A stretch of 50,257 nucleotides of DNA from Piscibacillus halophilus (GCF_900110685.1 NZ_FOES01000017.1:1-50257), one strand, 5' to 3'. Counted from the first letter of the stretch, positions 1-7,793 are shown. Numbers and translations: made by a program. Notes: generated from the letters alone by a model not told the origin.

Positions 1-191
1 CATAAGATTATTTTCATCATCATTTTAGGGTGATAAGCAGGGCAGCCGGTGTCGCGTGAAAAGCTTGCGAAAGCTTCTTCCGGAATTTGTTCGACTAAAT
101 CATTCACAACAAAAGCCATATCATCTTTGTCTAATTTTATTTCTAAATCTAAAGGCAAAACCACTTGATTCATGTTATAATGTTTAAACAT
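1..191 (-). CDS. IS1182-like transposase, N-terminal part (runs off window)
   Basis: The first 63 codons of a minus-strand transposase are visible; the frame is open to the window edge, so the gene is partial only because the window ends. The start MFKHYNMNQVVLPLDLEIKL and the later EEAF..F....GCPAYHPKMM stretch match the N-terminal DUF772/InsH-type domain of IS1182-family DDE transposases as I remember them. The catalytic residues lie outside the window. The ATG at 191 follows an AAAGGAGG ribosome site that is buried in a hairpin (192-249). Whether the full gene is intact cannot be judged. Confidence 0.85.
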   Translation of the reverse strand, partial: MFKHYNMNQVVLPLDLEIKLDKDDMAFVVNDLVEQIPEEAFASFSRDTGCPAYHPKMMMKIIL

Positions 192-249
192 AAGGATCCT
201 CCTTTGGGGTTATGGTGTGGTTACTTTAATTCTATCAAAGGGGATCCTT
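192..249 (-). promoter_or_regulatory. Hairpin sequestering the transposase ribosome site
   Basis: Arms at 192-206 and 236-249 pair over 14 bp with one bulged A and a loop of about 29 nt. In the minus-strand RNA the 3' arm contains the AAAGGAGG Shine-Dalgarno of the transposase. A transcript entering from outside would fold and hide it, whereas one starting in the loop would not. This is the known anti-readthrough logic of several IS elements; its use here is inferred. Confidence 0.65.
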
Positions 250-280
250 TTTGTTTATCTAAAATTAAAAAAGAGTATAA

Positions 281-326
281 AAAAATCGTGGAGAACATCA
301 ATTTTGATGTCTTCCACGATTTTTTA
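281..326. terminator. Bidirectional hairpin near the IS end
   Basis: A 17-bp stem (one G-U pair, one A-C mismatch) is flanked by A-rich and T-rich runs, so it can terminate in both directions. It probably shields the transposase from outside transcription. Confidence 0.6.
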
Positions 327-356
327 TTTTACTGGGTTTTGTCCCAGCCTCATTTT

Positions 357-548
357 TTAATCATTCCGAATCACTAAGTACACAATTAAACCGATGATTG
401 GAAAAAATAATGTTCCTATTAAAATGACAATCGCATATTCCTTACTATTTCCTTTTCTAATTGAATCACGATATGCCCATACACTTGTTACGATATTTAA
501 AATAAATAAAAGTAAAATAAAAAATAAAAAGCCAGCAAAAATCTCCAC
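357..548 (-). CDS. Small two-helix membrane protein, PLD-nuclease N-terminal type
   Basis: A 63-aa protein with two hydrophobic helices (about 3-22 and 38-60) joined by a polar loop containing WAYRDSIRKG. The ending FFPIIGLIVYLVIR resembles the PLDc_N (phospholipase D-nuclease N-terminal) small membrane family. I start it at the GTG at 548 because a GAGGGG ribosome site lies just upstream; longer starts would place that site inside the gene. It sits directly beside the IS end and follows another membrane protein gene on the same strand. Its function is unknown. Confidence 0.6.
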   Translation of the reverse strand: MEIFAGFLFFILLLFILNIVTSVWAYRDSIRKGNSKEYAIVILIGTLFFPIIGLIVYLVIRND

Positions 549-617
549 GGTAATTCCCCTCTCTTCCCCTCTATCATAAAATAATATGATTTTAATGTGA
601 AGAATATACAACCCACA

Positions 618-962
618 TTAAGTTGAAATATTTTTGTTTCTAATATAATGTGATAAAATTTTACCTATGAATGTAATGAAGAATATGCAGCCCATTATAA
701 TGATAGAAAGCCATAATGATCCAACGATTGCCATTCTTTGATTGTAATCTGTGACCAATGATTCAGATAAAACAATCGTCAATAAAGTAATCATCGTTAT
801 ACATAATGAAACAATTAAATAACTCAATGTGTAAACGCATTTGTTTTTAATTAATTTTATGATGATTGGTTTTAAGATTAAATAAGCACAATAAATGAGT
901 ACTAAAAATATCAGGCATTGATAGACATATTGAATCATAATTGAATCTAATTGATTTACCAT
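618..962 (-). CDS. Hypothetical membrane protein, 114 aa
   Basis: I do not recognise this family. The protein has about three strongly hydrophobic segments (roughly 12-32, 43-66 and 81-103), is rich in Ile and Leu, and ends in a basic tail. The ATG at 962 is preceded by TAGGAG at good spacing. It lies upstream of the 63-aa membrane gene on the same strand, about 70 bp away, so the two may be cotranscribed. It diverges from the ZIP transporter at 1009. Confidence 0.6.
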   Translation of the reverse strand: MVNQLDSIMIQYVYQCLIFLVLIYCAYLILKPIIIKLIKNKCVYTLSYLIVSLCITMITLLTIVLSESLVTDYNQRMAIVGSLWLSIIIMGCIFFITFIGKILSHYIRNKNIST

Positions 963-1008
963 TAAATCAACTCCTACTGGTTAGTTTTACAAAGAAAGGA
1001 TTATCATC

Positions 1009-1737
1009 ATGAATGATGTATTCATAGGCAGTCTTTTAGCAGGTTTAGCAACCGGTGTCGGTGCTATTCCCGTTCTATTTATAAAGAGATTAACCCATAA
1101 ATGGCGTGACATACTCCTCGCATTCGCTGCAGGAGTTATGATGGCTGCCGCTTTACTAAGTTTAGTACCTGAAGCCTTAGATCATGGTACGCTTATTCAT
1201 TTAATCATCGGGTTAGTTATTGGCGCAGTTGTATTATCATTATTGGAACATTTCATCCCACATATACACGTGGAAAATTTAAATCAATCGATCAAAATTG
1301 ATCAAAAAGCGATGTTAGTCATAGCTGCGATTACGTTACACAATCTACCCGAAGGATTAGCTACTGGCGTTAGCTATGCAAGTGGTCAAGAAGGCTTGGG
1401 CGAAGTTGTGGCCATAGCGATTGGGACCCAAAATGCTCCCGAAGGATTTCTAGTAGCATTATTTCTTATACACCAACAAATCAATCGATTTATTGCTTTT
1501 ATTATCGCTACGTTAACCGGATTGGTCGAGGTCATAACTGCTTTATTAGGTTTTTACCTTACTAATATATTTGAAGGGTTAGTATCATATGGCTTAGCTT
1601 TTGCAGCAGGAGCTATGTTGTTTATAATATATAAAGAACTGATCCCTGAAAGTCACGGTGATGGTCATGAGCGACCAGCTACTCATTCCTTTATAATTGG
1701 TATATTGTTAATGCTAACTTTAATTAATATCTTCTAA
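1009..1737 (+). CDS. ZIP-family divalent metal transporter
   Basis: This is a 242-aa membrane protein of the ZIP (GufA/ZupT-like) family, which imports Zn2+ and related divalent metals. About eight helices are visible. The binuclear metal site shows in helix 4 as HNLPEG (His111-Glu115) and in helix 5 as QNAPEG (Gln141-Glu145); helix 6 has Glu174. The short cytoplasmic loop carries His82, His85 and His87, as is common in this family. AAGGAT precedes the ATG. It runs into the aminotransferase gene with a 20-bp gap, so the two are probably cotranscribed. The exact metal cannot be told from sequence. Confidence 0.88.
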   Translation: MNDVFIGSLLAGLATGVGAIPVLFIKRLTHKWRDILLAFAAGVMMAAALLSLVPEALDHGTLIHLIIGLVIGAVVLSLLEHFIPHIHVENLNQSIKIDQKAMLVIAAITLHNLPEGLATGVSYASGQEGLGEVVAIAIGTQNAPEGFLVALFLIHQQINRFIAFIIATLTGLVEVITALLGFYLTNIFEGLVSYGLAFAAGAMLFIIYKELIPESHGDGHERPATHSFIIGILLMLTLINIF

Positions 1738-1756
1738 AGAAAGCACGGTGAAGAAC

Positions 1757-2914
1757 ATGGAACAATACTTAAATCAAAGCGTTAAAAATATTGAAATCTC
1801 TGGTATTCGAAAGTTTTTCAATCTAGTACAAGGGAAAAAAGATATGGTTTCATTGACGATTGGGCAACCAGATTTTCAAACTCCTGAACATATTAAAGAA
1901 GCAACTAAAAAAGCAATCGATCAAAATTTCACAACATACACCCCTAACGCTGGTGTTCCTGAACTTCGAAATGCTGTATCTCAATATGTAAACAAACGTT
2001 TCCAACTCGATTATAATCCTGAAGATGAGGTTATTATAACGGTAGGTGCCTCACAGGCTATAGACATTACACTTAGGACTATTATTCAACCAGGTGATGA
2101 AGTATTACTTCCAGGGCCTGTCTATCCTGGATACGAACCTCTGATTAAATTAGCCGGTGGTACACCCGTTTATGTCGATACGAGGGATCATCAATTTAAA
2201 TTTACAGCTGATTTAATTCAACAACATTTAACTGAACGCACTAAATGTGTCATTTTACCTTATCCTTCAAATCCAACAGGTGTTTCCTTGACTCATGATG
2301 AATTAAAAGACATCGCAGAGTTATTGAATGATCAGCCAATATTTATTCTAGCGGATGAGATTTATAGTGAACTTACTTATGAAAAGCCTCATGTCTCGAT
2401 TGGCACTTTTGAAGAAGTAAAAAAACAAACCTTAATCGTTCAAGGGGTTTCCAAATCGCACTCTATGACTGGTTTTAGAATTGGCTTTTTATTGGGAGAT
2501 TCAGAGGTAATGAAGCATGTTTTAAAAGTGCATCAATATAATGTATCATGTGCCACTTCTACAAGTCAGTATGCTGCATTAGAAGCCATGCAAAATGGTT
2601 TAGAAGATCCAAAACATATGAGAGAATTTTACTTACAACGAAGAGATTACGTACTTAGCAGACTAAACCAAATGGGAGTTGACGTTGTCGAACCAGATGG
2701 TGCCTTTTATGTTTTCCCAAAACTAACTCCATCTAATCAAACGTCATTTGATTTTGGTTTAACATTAGTTGATCAAGCCAAGCTTGCTCTAGTTCCAGGA
2801 GATGCATTCTCTTCTTATGGGCAAGGATATATGAGGATTTCATATGCTTATCATGAAGATGTGTTAAAAATGGGGTTAGACCGTTTGGAGCATTTTTTAA
2901 ATCAATCACAATGA
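1757..2914 (+). CDS. patA: PLP-dependent class I/II aminotransferase, PatA type
   Basis: The 385-aa product follows Bacillus PatA closely from end to end: SGIRKF near the start, LTIGQPDF, YTPNAG, ASQAID, PYPSNPTG and SKSHSMTG. Lys233 is the PLP Schiff-base lysine. PatA-type enzymes are aspartate/N-acetyl-diaminopimelate aminotransferases of lysine and peptidoglycan synthesis. I choose the ATG at 1757, with GGTGA five bases upstream, rather than the GTG at 1748, which overlaps that ribosome site. It probably shares a transcript with the ZIP gene. The class is certain; the exact substrate is inferred from similarity. Confidence 0.85.
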   Translation: MEQYLNQSVKNIEISGIRKFFNLVQGKKDMVSLTIGQPDFQTPEHIKEATKKAIDQNFTTYTPNAGVPELRNAVSQYVNKRFQLDYNPEDEVIITVGASQAIDITLRTIIQPGDEVLLPGPVYPGYEPLIKLAGGTPVYVDTRDHQFKFTADLIQQHLTERTKCVILPYPSNPTGVSLTHDELKDIAELLNDQPIFILADEIYSELTYEKPHVSIGTFEEVKKQTLIVQGVSKSHSMTGFRIGFLLGDSEVMKHVLKVHQYNVSCATSTSQYAALEAMQNGLEDPKHMREFYLQRRDYVLSRLNQMGVDVVEPDGAFYVFPKLTPSNQTSFDFGLTLVDQAKLALVPGDAFSSYGQGYMRISYAYHEDVLKMGLDRLEHFLNQSQ

Positions 2915-2920
2915 TTATTT

Positions 2921-3106
2921 TTAATAGACCCCTTTTTTACTATCTGAAATAATCGTTTGATATTCATTCAATAAACAATCGAGCTCCTGGGATAATTGGA
3001 TGGACTCTTTACTGGTATATCCATACCTAGTTGCAATATCGACCATTTTGCTACGAAGTTGTTCAATTTCTTTTTGTAATTGATGGATTCTCGAAAATGA
3101 TGTCAC
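2921..3106 (-). CDS. Spo0E-like aspartyl-phosphate phosphatase
   Basis: This 61-aa protein is predicted to form a two-helix hairpin. It carries the SQELD signature (around residues 39-43) followed by LLNEY, the mark of Spo0E/YnzD-type phosphatases that remove phosphate from Spo0A and so delay sporulation. The start is the GTG at 3106, nine bases after GGAGG. It converges on patA, with six bases between the ends. Its presence supports a spore-forming host. Which phosphoprotein it targets is not visible in the sequence. Confidence 0.8.
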   Translation of the reverse strand: MTSFSRIHQLQKEIEQLRSKMVDIATRYGYTSKESIQLSQELDCLLNEYQTIISDSKKGVY

Positions 3107-3323
3107 TGACTAGTTCCTCCTTAATGGATGTATAAACAATCTAGCATAAATGTCACATTAGGTGAACAGTTATATAGTACTATAAAATTTGTAAAAATGT
3201 AATGATTTCATTATTTTATACTCTGTTTAAATAGATGTAAAACAATTATAATTAATTAACAAGTACTTAGTAAAATATTGTGTTAGGATAATAATATCCA
3301 GACTGATTGAGAGGGAGATTTCC

Positions 3324-3833
3324 TTGAAAAAAGAAATATGGGAATGGACAAAAGCCATTATTATTGCAGTGATTTTGGCTTTCTTTCTAAGAACTTATAT
3401 ATTTGCAACATCTATCGTTGAAGGAACAAGTATGGATCCAACATTACACAACGGAGAACGAGTTATTTTTAACAAAGCTGTCTATTTGTTTGATGAACCA
3501 GAACGTGGAGATATCGTGATTATTCAACACCCAAATAAAAACTACGTAAAAAGAGTTATTGGTTTACCAAATGAAACCGTAGAAGTTCAAAACGGTGTGT
3601 TATATATAAACGGTGAAGAAGTCGAACAGGATTTTCTTCCCCCTGAACAACAAGAGGCCACTTCAGATTTTAGGCCAATAGAAGTTCCCGAACATCATTA
3701 TTTTGTAATGGGAGATAATCGAGACATTAGTAAAGATAGTCGAAACGGGTTAGGATATATTCATGAAGATGATATAATTGGACGTTCGGAAGTTATCATT
3801 TTTCCTTTTGACCAAATATCCCTCACTCGTTGA
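3324..3833 (+). CDS. sipS: Type I signal peptidase
   Basis: This 169-aa membrane protease cleaves signal peptides from exported proteins at the outer face of the membrane. One N-terminal anchor helix (about 10-28) is followed by the catalytic domain. Ser36 lies in EGTSMDPTL and general-base Lys76 in YVKRVIGLP, the same 40-residue gap as in Bacillus SipS. The box MGDNRDISKDSR is also present. The start is TTG at 3324 after GAGGGAGA. It is monocistronic, with a strong terminator behind it. Several paralogues usually coexist in Bacillaceae, so the symbol marks the family only. Confidence 0.9.
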   Translation: MKKEIWEWTKAIIIAVILAFFLRTYIFATSIVEGTSMDPTLHNGERVIFNKAVYLFDEPERGDIVIIQHPNKNYVKRVIGLPNETVEVQNGVLYINGEEVEQDFLPPEQQEATSDFRPIEVPEHHYFVMGDNRDISKDSRNGLGYIHEDDIIGRSEVIIFPFDQISLTR

Positions 3834-3868
3834 TAATTAAGCGTCGAGACAAATCATTTTCATATAAT

Positions 3869-3922
3869 AGAAGTCGAACTTTAGATTATATTTAATACCT
3901 AAAGTTCGGCTTCTTTCTTCTT
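3869..3922 (+). terminator. Terminator after signal peptidase gene
   Basis: A 16-bp stem (arms 3869-3884 and 3899-3914, one G-U pair) is followed by a T-rich run. The stretch from here to 4017 holds nothing else I can support. Confidence 0.75.
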
Positions 3923-4017
3923 ATAGTTTAAGATACTTCTGCTACTTCTCATGTCTATACGAAATCAATGATCAATTTACCTTCTGTCCTAGCCTCGTTA
4001 ACCATTCATTTTCAGAT

Positions 4018-4152
4018 TTAATTTAAATGATCAGGCAAACGAAGAATGGAATCATTTAATTCCTCAAGTCGTTTTTCAATTCGGTGTAACAAATAAAACG
4101 TTACCAAGATTGGAAAACCAACTTCTGGAATCCAATTAACCCATGCTTCCAC
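4018..4152 (-). CDS. yvrJ: YvrJ family small protein
   Basis: A 44-aa product with one hydrophobic stretch (W4 to L22) and a charged tail. The opening, EAWVNWIPEVGFPILVTFYL, is typical of the YvrJ family of tiny Bacillaceae membrane proteins. GTG at 4152 follows GGGGTGAG by four bases. The function is unknown. It is the last of the DUF1659-DUF2922-YvrJ series, an arrangement I know from other spore formers, but a hairpin at 4178-4206 separates it from DUF2922. Confidence 0.75.
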   Translation of the reverse strand: MEAWVNWIPEVGFPILVTFYLLHRIEKRLEELNDSILRLPDHLN

Positions 4153-4177
4153 GCATCTCACCCCTTTTTATATAAAG

Positions 4178-4206
4178 AAAAAGACCTTAATGAATAAGGC
4201 CTTTTT
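4178..4206 (-). terminator. Hairpin between DUF2922 and yvrJ
   Basis: AAAAAGGCCTTA and TAAGGTCTTTTT pair on the minus strand around a five-base loop, followed by CTTTATAT. Partial termination here would lower yvrJ expression relative to the upstream genes. Confidence 0.65.
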
Positions 4207-4216
4207 CAAAATGTGA

Positions 4217-4438
4217 TTATTCACTTAATGGAATTTCTGTCACAGTACGATCAACAATTTGAGCACGGTCAATCTCAACTAATGCTCCACCGTTCGATAC
4301 AAAGACGTTATTCGCAATAATCGTATCCATAGCCTGTTTAATCGCTACAGGGTCGGCTGGATCAACAGGATTATCTAATGAAATGGTCGCAATCGTTCCT
4401 AGTTCGTTTCTAAATTTTAATTCAAGCCTCTTTGCCAT
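4217..4438 (-). CDS. DUF2922 family protein
   Basis: A 73-aa soluble protein, almost certainly of the DUF2922 family: it opens with KRLELKFRNELGT, has DPADPVAIKQAMDTII in the middle and ends in VTEIPLSE. No enzyme motif is visible. AGGGAGGG precedes the ATG. It lies 36 bp after the DUF1659 gene on the same strand. DUF1659 and DUF2922 proteins are nearly always neighbours and similar in size, which suggests they act together, but the role is not known. Confidence 0.8.
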   Translation of the reverse strand: MAKRLELKFRNELGTIATISLDNPVDPADPVAIKQAMDTIIANNVFVSNGGALVEIDRAQIVDRTVTEIPLSE

Positions 4439-4474
4439 CTAATTTCCCTCCCTCTTTTTAAGATCATTGGTTCA

Positions 4475-4696
4475 TTAAACTTCATTCACATCAAATGAAT
4501 CATTACGAACAATGTTTAATAATGGTAGTGACTGTAGTGATGCTAAAGCATGACTGACATCATACAGTTGATCAGGTGTTGAGTTCATATTGATCTGATT
4601 AAAAGACTTACGCTTTAACACCGCTTTTCCATCTTCACTTACGCCTGCATCAAACACTAATTGTAATTGAGATTTGGTTTTAATTTCAGTTGCCAT
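4475..4696 (-). CDS. DUF1659 family protein
   Basis: A 73-aa soluble protein matching the DUF1659 family: SQLQLVFDAGVSEDGKAVLKR followed by a helix with YDVSHALASLQSLPL. I start it at the ATG at 4696, seven bases after GAAAGGAGG. A longer reading frame upstream runs through a terminator hairpin and should be ignored. The function is unknown. First of the DUF1659-DUF2922-YvrJ group. Confidence 0.78.
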   Translation of the reverse strand: MATEIKTKSQLQLVFDAGVSEDGKAVLKRKSFNQINMNSTPDQLYDVSHALASLQSLPLLNIVRNDSFDVNEV

Positions 4697-4734
4697 AAGT
4701 CTCAACCTCCTTTCACTCTTAAAATCGAAAGGAA

Positions 4735-4773
4735 ATAAAAAAAGTGTGGAATGATTGAAACATTCCACACTTT
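4735..4773 (-). terminator. Strong terminator after the 27-aa gene
   Basis: A perfect 13-bp stem (4741-4753 with 4761-4773) and seven-base loop are followed on the minus strand by TTTTTTTATTT. It separates the 27-aa gene from DUF1659, leaving only about 40 bp for any separate DUF1659 promoter. Confidence 0.85.
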
Positions 4774-4817
4774 CCATTCGTCAAATAATTGAAATAGGCA
4801 AAAGCCGCCTTAAAGGA

Positions 4818-4901
4818 TTAATGTTTTACGTTATCAAACACACAATACCCAATGAATGTAGCTAATAATGCTAAACTGATGATTCCCATTGCTGTCGCCA
4901 T
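4818..4901 (-). CDS. 27-aa membrane microprotein
   Basis: The sequence MATAMGIISLALLATFIGYC, followed by seven polar residues, gives a single helix with a short tail. A very strong ribosome site (AGAGGAGG) sits eight bases before the ATG at 4901, a promoter-like sequence lies upstream, and a perfect terminator lies 45 bp downstream. That full transcription unit is good evidence that the gene is real despite its length. I do not recognise the family. The single Cys20 near the helix end could be modified or form a disulfide; nothing shows this. Confidence 0.65.
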   Translation of the reverse strand: MATAMGIISLALLATFIGYCVFDNVKH

Positions 4902-4962
4902 ATTCAATATCCTCCTCTTAATTCAAGTATGTTTGTTATTATTATTTTACCAAATAAATTAT

Positions 4963-4992
4963 ATCATATATATTCATTTTTTTATGATACAA
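4963..4992 (-). promoter_or_regulatory. Likely SigA-type promoter for the 27-aa gene
   Basis: On the minus strand TTGTAT (-35) and TATGAT (-10) are 18 bp apart in an AT-rich region, about 60 bp before the microprotein start. Confidence 0.4.
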
Positions 4993-5050
4993 CTTGATGT
5001 AAAATAATGTAGAAGCCCTTATTCATAAAATAATAGATTAGGTGATAACT

Positions 5051-6223
5051 ATGTCTTACTGCCCTAGATGTGGTGCAAAAGCACATGAGGATGAACGTTA
5101 CTGTGTCTCATGTGGTGCACAATTACCAGAAGATATCCATGATCGATTCGAAGAACAATCTGAACCAGAAGGGTTTAATAGATGGTGGTTCGCTCCAATA
5201 TCAGTTCTAATTTTTACATTAATTTTATCAATCGCGTTGCACCTTTACTTAGAATATCAAGAAGATCAAGCTGTAGATGCTTATAAAGAAGGTGTAGAAC
5301 TAGCATTAGATGGTCAATTCAATAATGCAAAAGATAAATTTAATGAATCACTAGATTACAAGAGTAATTATAAAGCCGCTTCCAATAGCCTTGAGTTTAT
5401 TGATGTGGCCATCAATGTACAAAAGTCGCTAAATGAAATTGACAAATTAGTTGATGCTGAATCTTATCAACAAGCTATGAATCTAACAAACGATATTGAG
5501 AGTCAATTAAATCACTATAATGGTGAAGTCGTTAACCATTTATTAACCAACATTGTAGATAAAAGAAATGAAATAAAAGTTGCTCAAGTACGAAGTCAAT
5601 TAGATGAAGATAATGGAATAGATGAACTAAAAATGCAACTTTGGCAAATTGAGTCGATTGACAATGAAGAAGCTGAAGAATTAGAAAAACAAATGAAGGA
5701 ACGTATTGTGAATTATTCATTTAATCATGCAAATGAAGAGTTAAATGAAAATCACTTCTCTTCTGCTTTAGCTATTGTTAAAGATGCTCTAAGATTTGTA
5801 CCTGATAATGAAAAATTGGAAAGCTTAAAGACTACAATTGAGAAACAACAAGTAGCATTTGAAACAGAGCAAAATAAACGAATTGAGCAGGCCTTAAATC
5901 AATACGAAATTGAACAAGAAAACAACGCTAATGATGCTGTAGAAGTGGTATCAATTGATGTTACTCGAGACGAAGAAGATGACAATCAAATTATTGTTTC
6001 GGGTGAGCTAAAAAGCGTTGCTACAGTTCCAATCTACTCATTATCGGTAAAATATACATTGCATAATGAAGACGGTGAACAAATCTTAGAGAATGAAACA
6101 TTCCTTTATCCAGATACGCTTTACCCTGAAGAAACAGGTGAATTTGAATATGCTCATTATGATATAGAAGAAGATGTAGAGATTACGGTCGAACAGATTA
6201 AGTGGTACCTAGAGGGGCAATAG
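5051..6223 (+). CDS. Zinc-ribbon, membrane-anchored envelope protein
   Basis: A 390-aa protein. An N-terminal zinc ribbon has CPRC (Cys4, Cys7) and CVSC (Cys18, Cys21); one membrane helix lies at about 45-65. A long acidic, helix-rich outer region resembling TPR-like repeats (DGQFNNAKDKFNESL) covers about 72-290. The last 100 residues form a beta-rich domain that may be of the FxLYD kind. Zinc ribbon inside and repeats outside suggest an envelope sensor or scaffold, as in TcaA/YvbJ-like proteins; the exact role is unknown. The ATG at 5051 is chosen over the GTG at 5042, which lies inside its AGGTGA ribosome site. Its stop overlaps the ribosome site of the protease gene. Confidence 0.7.
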   Translation: MSYCPRCGAKAHEDERYCVSCGAQLPEDIHDRFEEQSEPEGFNRWWFAPISVLIFTLILSIALHLYLEYQEDQAVDAYKEGVELALDGQFNNAKDKFNESLDYKSNYKAASNSLEFIDVAINVQKSLNEIDKLVDAESYQQAMNLTNDIESQLNHYNGEVVNHLLTNIVDKRNEIKVAQVRSQLDEDNGIDELKMQLWQIESIDNEEAEELEKQMKERIVNYSFNHANEELNENHFSSALAIVKDALRFVPDNEKLESLKTTIEKQQVAFETEQNKRIEQALNQYEIEQENNANDAVEVVSIDVTRDEEDDNQIIVSGELKSVATVPIYSLSVKYTLHNEDGEQILENETFLYPDTLYPEETGEFEYAHYDIEEDVEITVEQIKWYLEGQ

Positions 6224-6235
6224 GAGTTGATACAG

Positions 6236-7471
6236 ATGTTAAAAAAACAAAATAAAGTCCTCCCCATCAGTCTTTCAGTCGCAATTTTAATATTAGGTAT
6301 CTTAGCCATCTTCCTTTATTATAACTATTGGGAAGATGACGTATTAGCCACTGAAGATGGTATGATTGAAATCGTTGAAAATGAAGAAGATCACGAAAAG
6401 AAAGATCTTCAAACCATTATCCACGAAGCAGAAAAAAATGTTGTATATATAGAAGCAGTAAATTCTTCCAGTACCAGTGAAGGGTCTGGCTTCCTTTTTA
6501 ATGACAAAGGTGACATTGTTACCAATGCCCACGTGGTAAAAAATGCAACAGATATTTATGTTAAGACATCGGATGGTACTTCCACCTATCCAGGCGCTTT
6601 AATAGATTTAAATGAGAAAAAAGATGTTGCAGTCATTCGAGTTCCACAATTAAAAAACCAAGGTACAATGGAGATTGATCCTAATTTTGAACCTAATATT
6701 GGAGATGAAATTATAGCAGTTGGTTCCCCACACGGGTTCCAAGGCTCTTTTACGGACGGTATTATCTCAGCAAAGAACAGGAACTTTTCCATTAATAATT
6801 CCGAATACGAGAATTTATACCAGGTATCCGCAAGCATTTCGCAAGGTAACAGTGGTGGTCCACTTATTCACAAAGATACGGGATTAATCATTGGAATTAA
6901 TGCCGCAGCAAGTAAGGAAGGGAATTTTGGTTTTACCATTCCTATTTCTCAAGTATATGACTTAATACAAATGTGGTCCGATGTGGCAGATGATGAAGAG
7001 CTCAGCTTCGAAGTTGATCCAAATTCTTATCAATCTGTTAACCCTGATTCTTTAGTCGAAGATGCTGAATATATCGTCAGGTATTATTATGATACACTCA
7101 ATGTTCGTGATTACTTTGCTGCCTATTCCTTATTAGGAAGTAATGAACAAATCAAGCGAAGTTATCAAGAGTTTAGGGATTTAAGCGTAAAGTCTATCGA
7201 TATTGAACTCCCTGACGACAACTTTGAAATAGACGAACCTGAGGGTGAACAGGTCAAAGTTAATGTATTTCCTGATCACCATATACGCAAGGATGACGAT
7301 ACATTAGAAATACATCACTATAAAACAACATTTGAAGTAGGCTATGAAAATGACCAATTAAAGATTTTATTACTCGAAAGAGAATTATTATCCAAAACTG
7401 AGCAAAAAATCGAAAAAGATGAAGAAGATGCAGAAAAAAATGAAGAGGAAAACGATTCTGAAGGCGAATAA
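6236..7471 (+). CDS. Membrane-anchored trypsin-like serine protease
   Basis: A 411-aa protein with one N-terminal membrane helix (8-28) and an S1C/HtrA-like protease domain. The triad is readable: His99 in TNAHVV, Asp130 in KKDVAVI and Ser206 in GNSGGPL. No PDZ domain follows. Residues about 270-385 look like a small alpha-beta (NTF2-like) domain, and the tail is highly acidic. The active site should face outward. TAGGAG, the ribosome site for the ATG at 6236, overlaps the stop of the zinc-ribbon gene, so the two are translationally coupled. A plausible role is envelope quality control; the substrate is unknown. Confidence 0.82.
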   Translation: MLKKQNKVLPISLSVAILILGILAIFLYYNYWEDDVLATEDGMIEIVENEEDHEKKDLQTIIHEAEKNVVYIEAVNSSSTSEGSGFLFNDKGDIVTNAHVVKNATDIYVKTSDGTSTYPGALIDLNEKKDVAVIRVPQLKNQGTMEIDPNFEPNIGDEIIAVGSPHGFQGSFTDGIISAKNRNFSINNSEYENLYQVSASISQGNSGGPLIHKDTGLIIGINAAASKEGNFGFTIPISQVYDLIQMWSDVADDEELSFEVDPNSYQSVNPDSLVEDAEYIVRYYYDTLNVRDYFAAYSLLGSNEQIKRSYQEFRDLSVKSIDIELPDDNFEIDEPEGEQVKVNVFPDHHIRKDDDTLEIHHYKTTFEVGYENDQLKILLLERELLSKTEQKIEKDEEDAEKNEEENDSEGE

Positions 7472-7476
7472 AATTT

Positions 7477-7509
7477 AAAGGGTGGCATGATGCCATCCTT
7501 TTTCTTTTT
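7477..7509 (+). terminator. Terminator of the protease operon
   Basis: An 11-bp stem with one G-U pair and a three-base loop is followed by TTTTTCTTTTT. Confidence 0.75.
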
Positions 7510-7586
7510 GAAATTAGGTTAATATCCTTACAATTATAAAAGCCCTAACATATACATAACTTGAAAGCGCTTATGGAGGTGATTTT

Positions 7587-7730
7587 ATGTACGGAGGAAA
7601 CGCTGGAAATGTTGGTAATGTCGGAAATGTTGGTAATGTTGGACACTGTGGTCATGGTCGCAACAACTTTGCGTTAATTGTTGTATTGTTCATCCTACTC
7701 ATCATCGTTGGTGCTGCTTTTTACTGCTAA
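7587..7730 (+). CDS. YjcZ-like small sporulation protein
   Basis: A 47-aa peptide. Residues 6-19 repeat Asn-Val-Gly four times, then HCGHGRNN leads into the helix FALIVVLFILLIIVGAAFYC. That C-terminal helix is the hallmark of the YjcZ/YhjZ-type peptides that are abundant in spore formers. GGAGGTG precedes the ATG. It has its own terminator at 7750. The Asn-Val-Gly head is longer than in the short family members I know. The role in sporulation is inferred from the family. Confidence 0.8.
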   Translation: MYGGNAGNVGNVGNVGNVGHCGHGRNNFALIVVLFILLIIVGAAFYC

Positions 7731-7749
7731 TCTAAAAATGATTCATAAT

Positions 7750-7790
7750 AAAAGGCTGCCTCTAAATAATTTACCTTAGGCAGCCTTTTA
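7750..7790. terminator. Bidirectional terminator between convergent genes
   Basis: AAAAGGCTGCCT pairs with AGGCAGCCTTTT. It serves the YjcZ-like gene on one strand and the GGDEF-EAL gene on the other. Confidence 0.8.
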
Positions 7791-7793
7791 ACA

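Larger units (their letters stand above)
1..351 (-). mobile_element. Upstream end of an IS1182-like element
   Basis: The element contains the transposase start, its upstream hairpins and a terminal motif. At 331-350 the sequence reads, on the minus strand, GGCTGGGACAAAACCCAGT; a GAGGCTGGGACA-type end is what I recall for this IS family. I place the outer boundary near 351, only a few bases beyond the stop codon of the small membrane gene at 357, so insertion there would leave that gene intact. The other end and any target duplication are outside the window, so the boundary is approximate. Confidence 0.6.

Noticed and set aside
165-377. 70-codon plus-strand frame
   Set aside because: It lies across the IS end, antisense to the transposase start and its hairpins; no ribosome site.
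7560-7574. cre-like catabolite repression site (TGAAAGCGCTTA) before the YjcZ-like gene
   Set aside because: The last two consensus positions fail, and a sporulation peptide is an unlikely target. Possibly chance.
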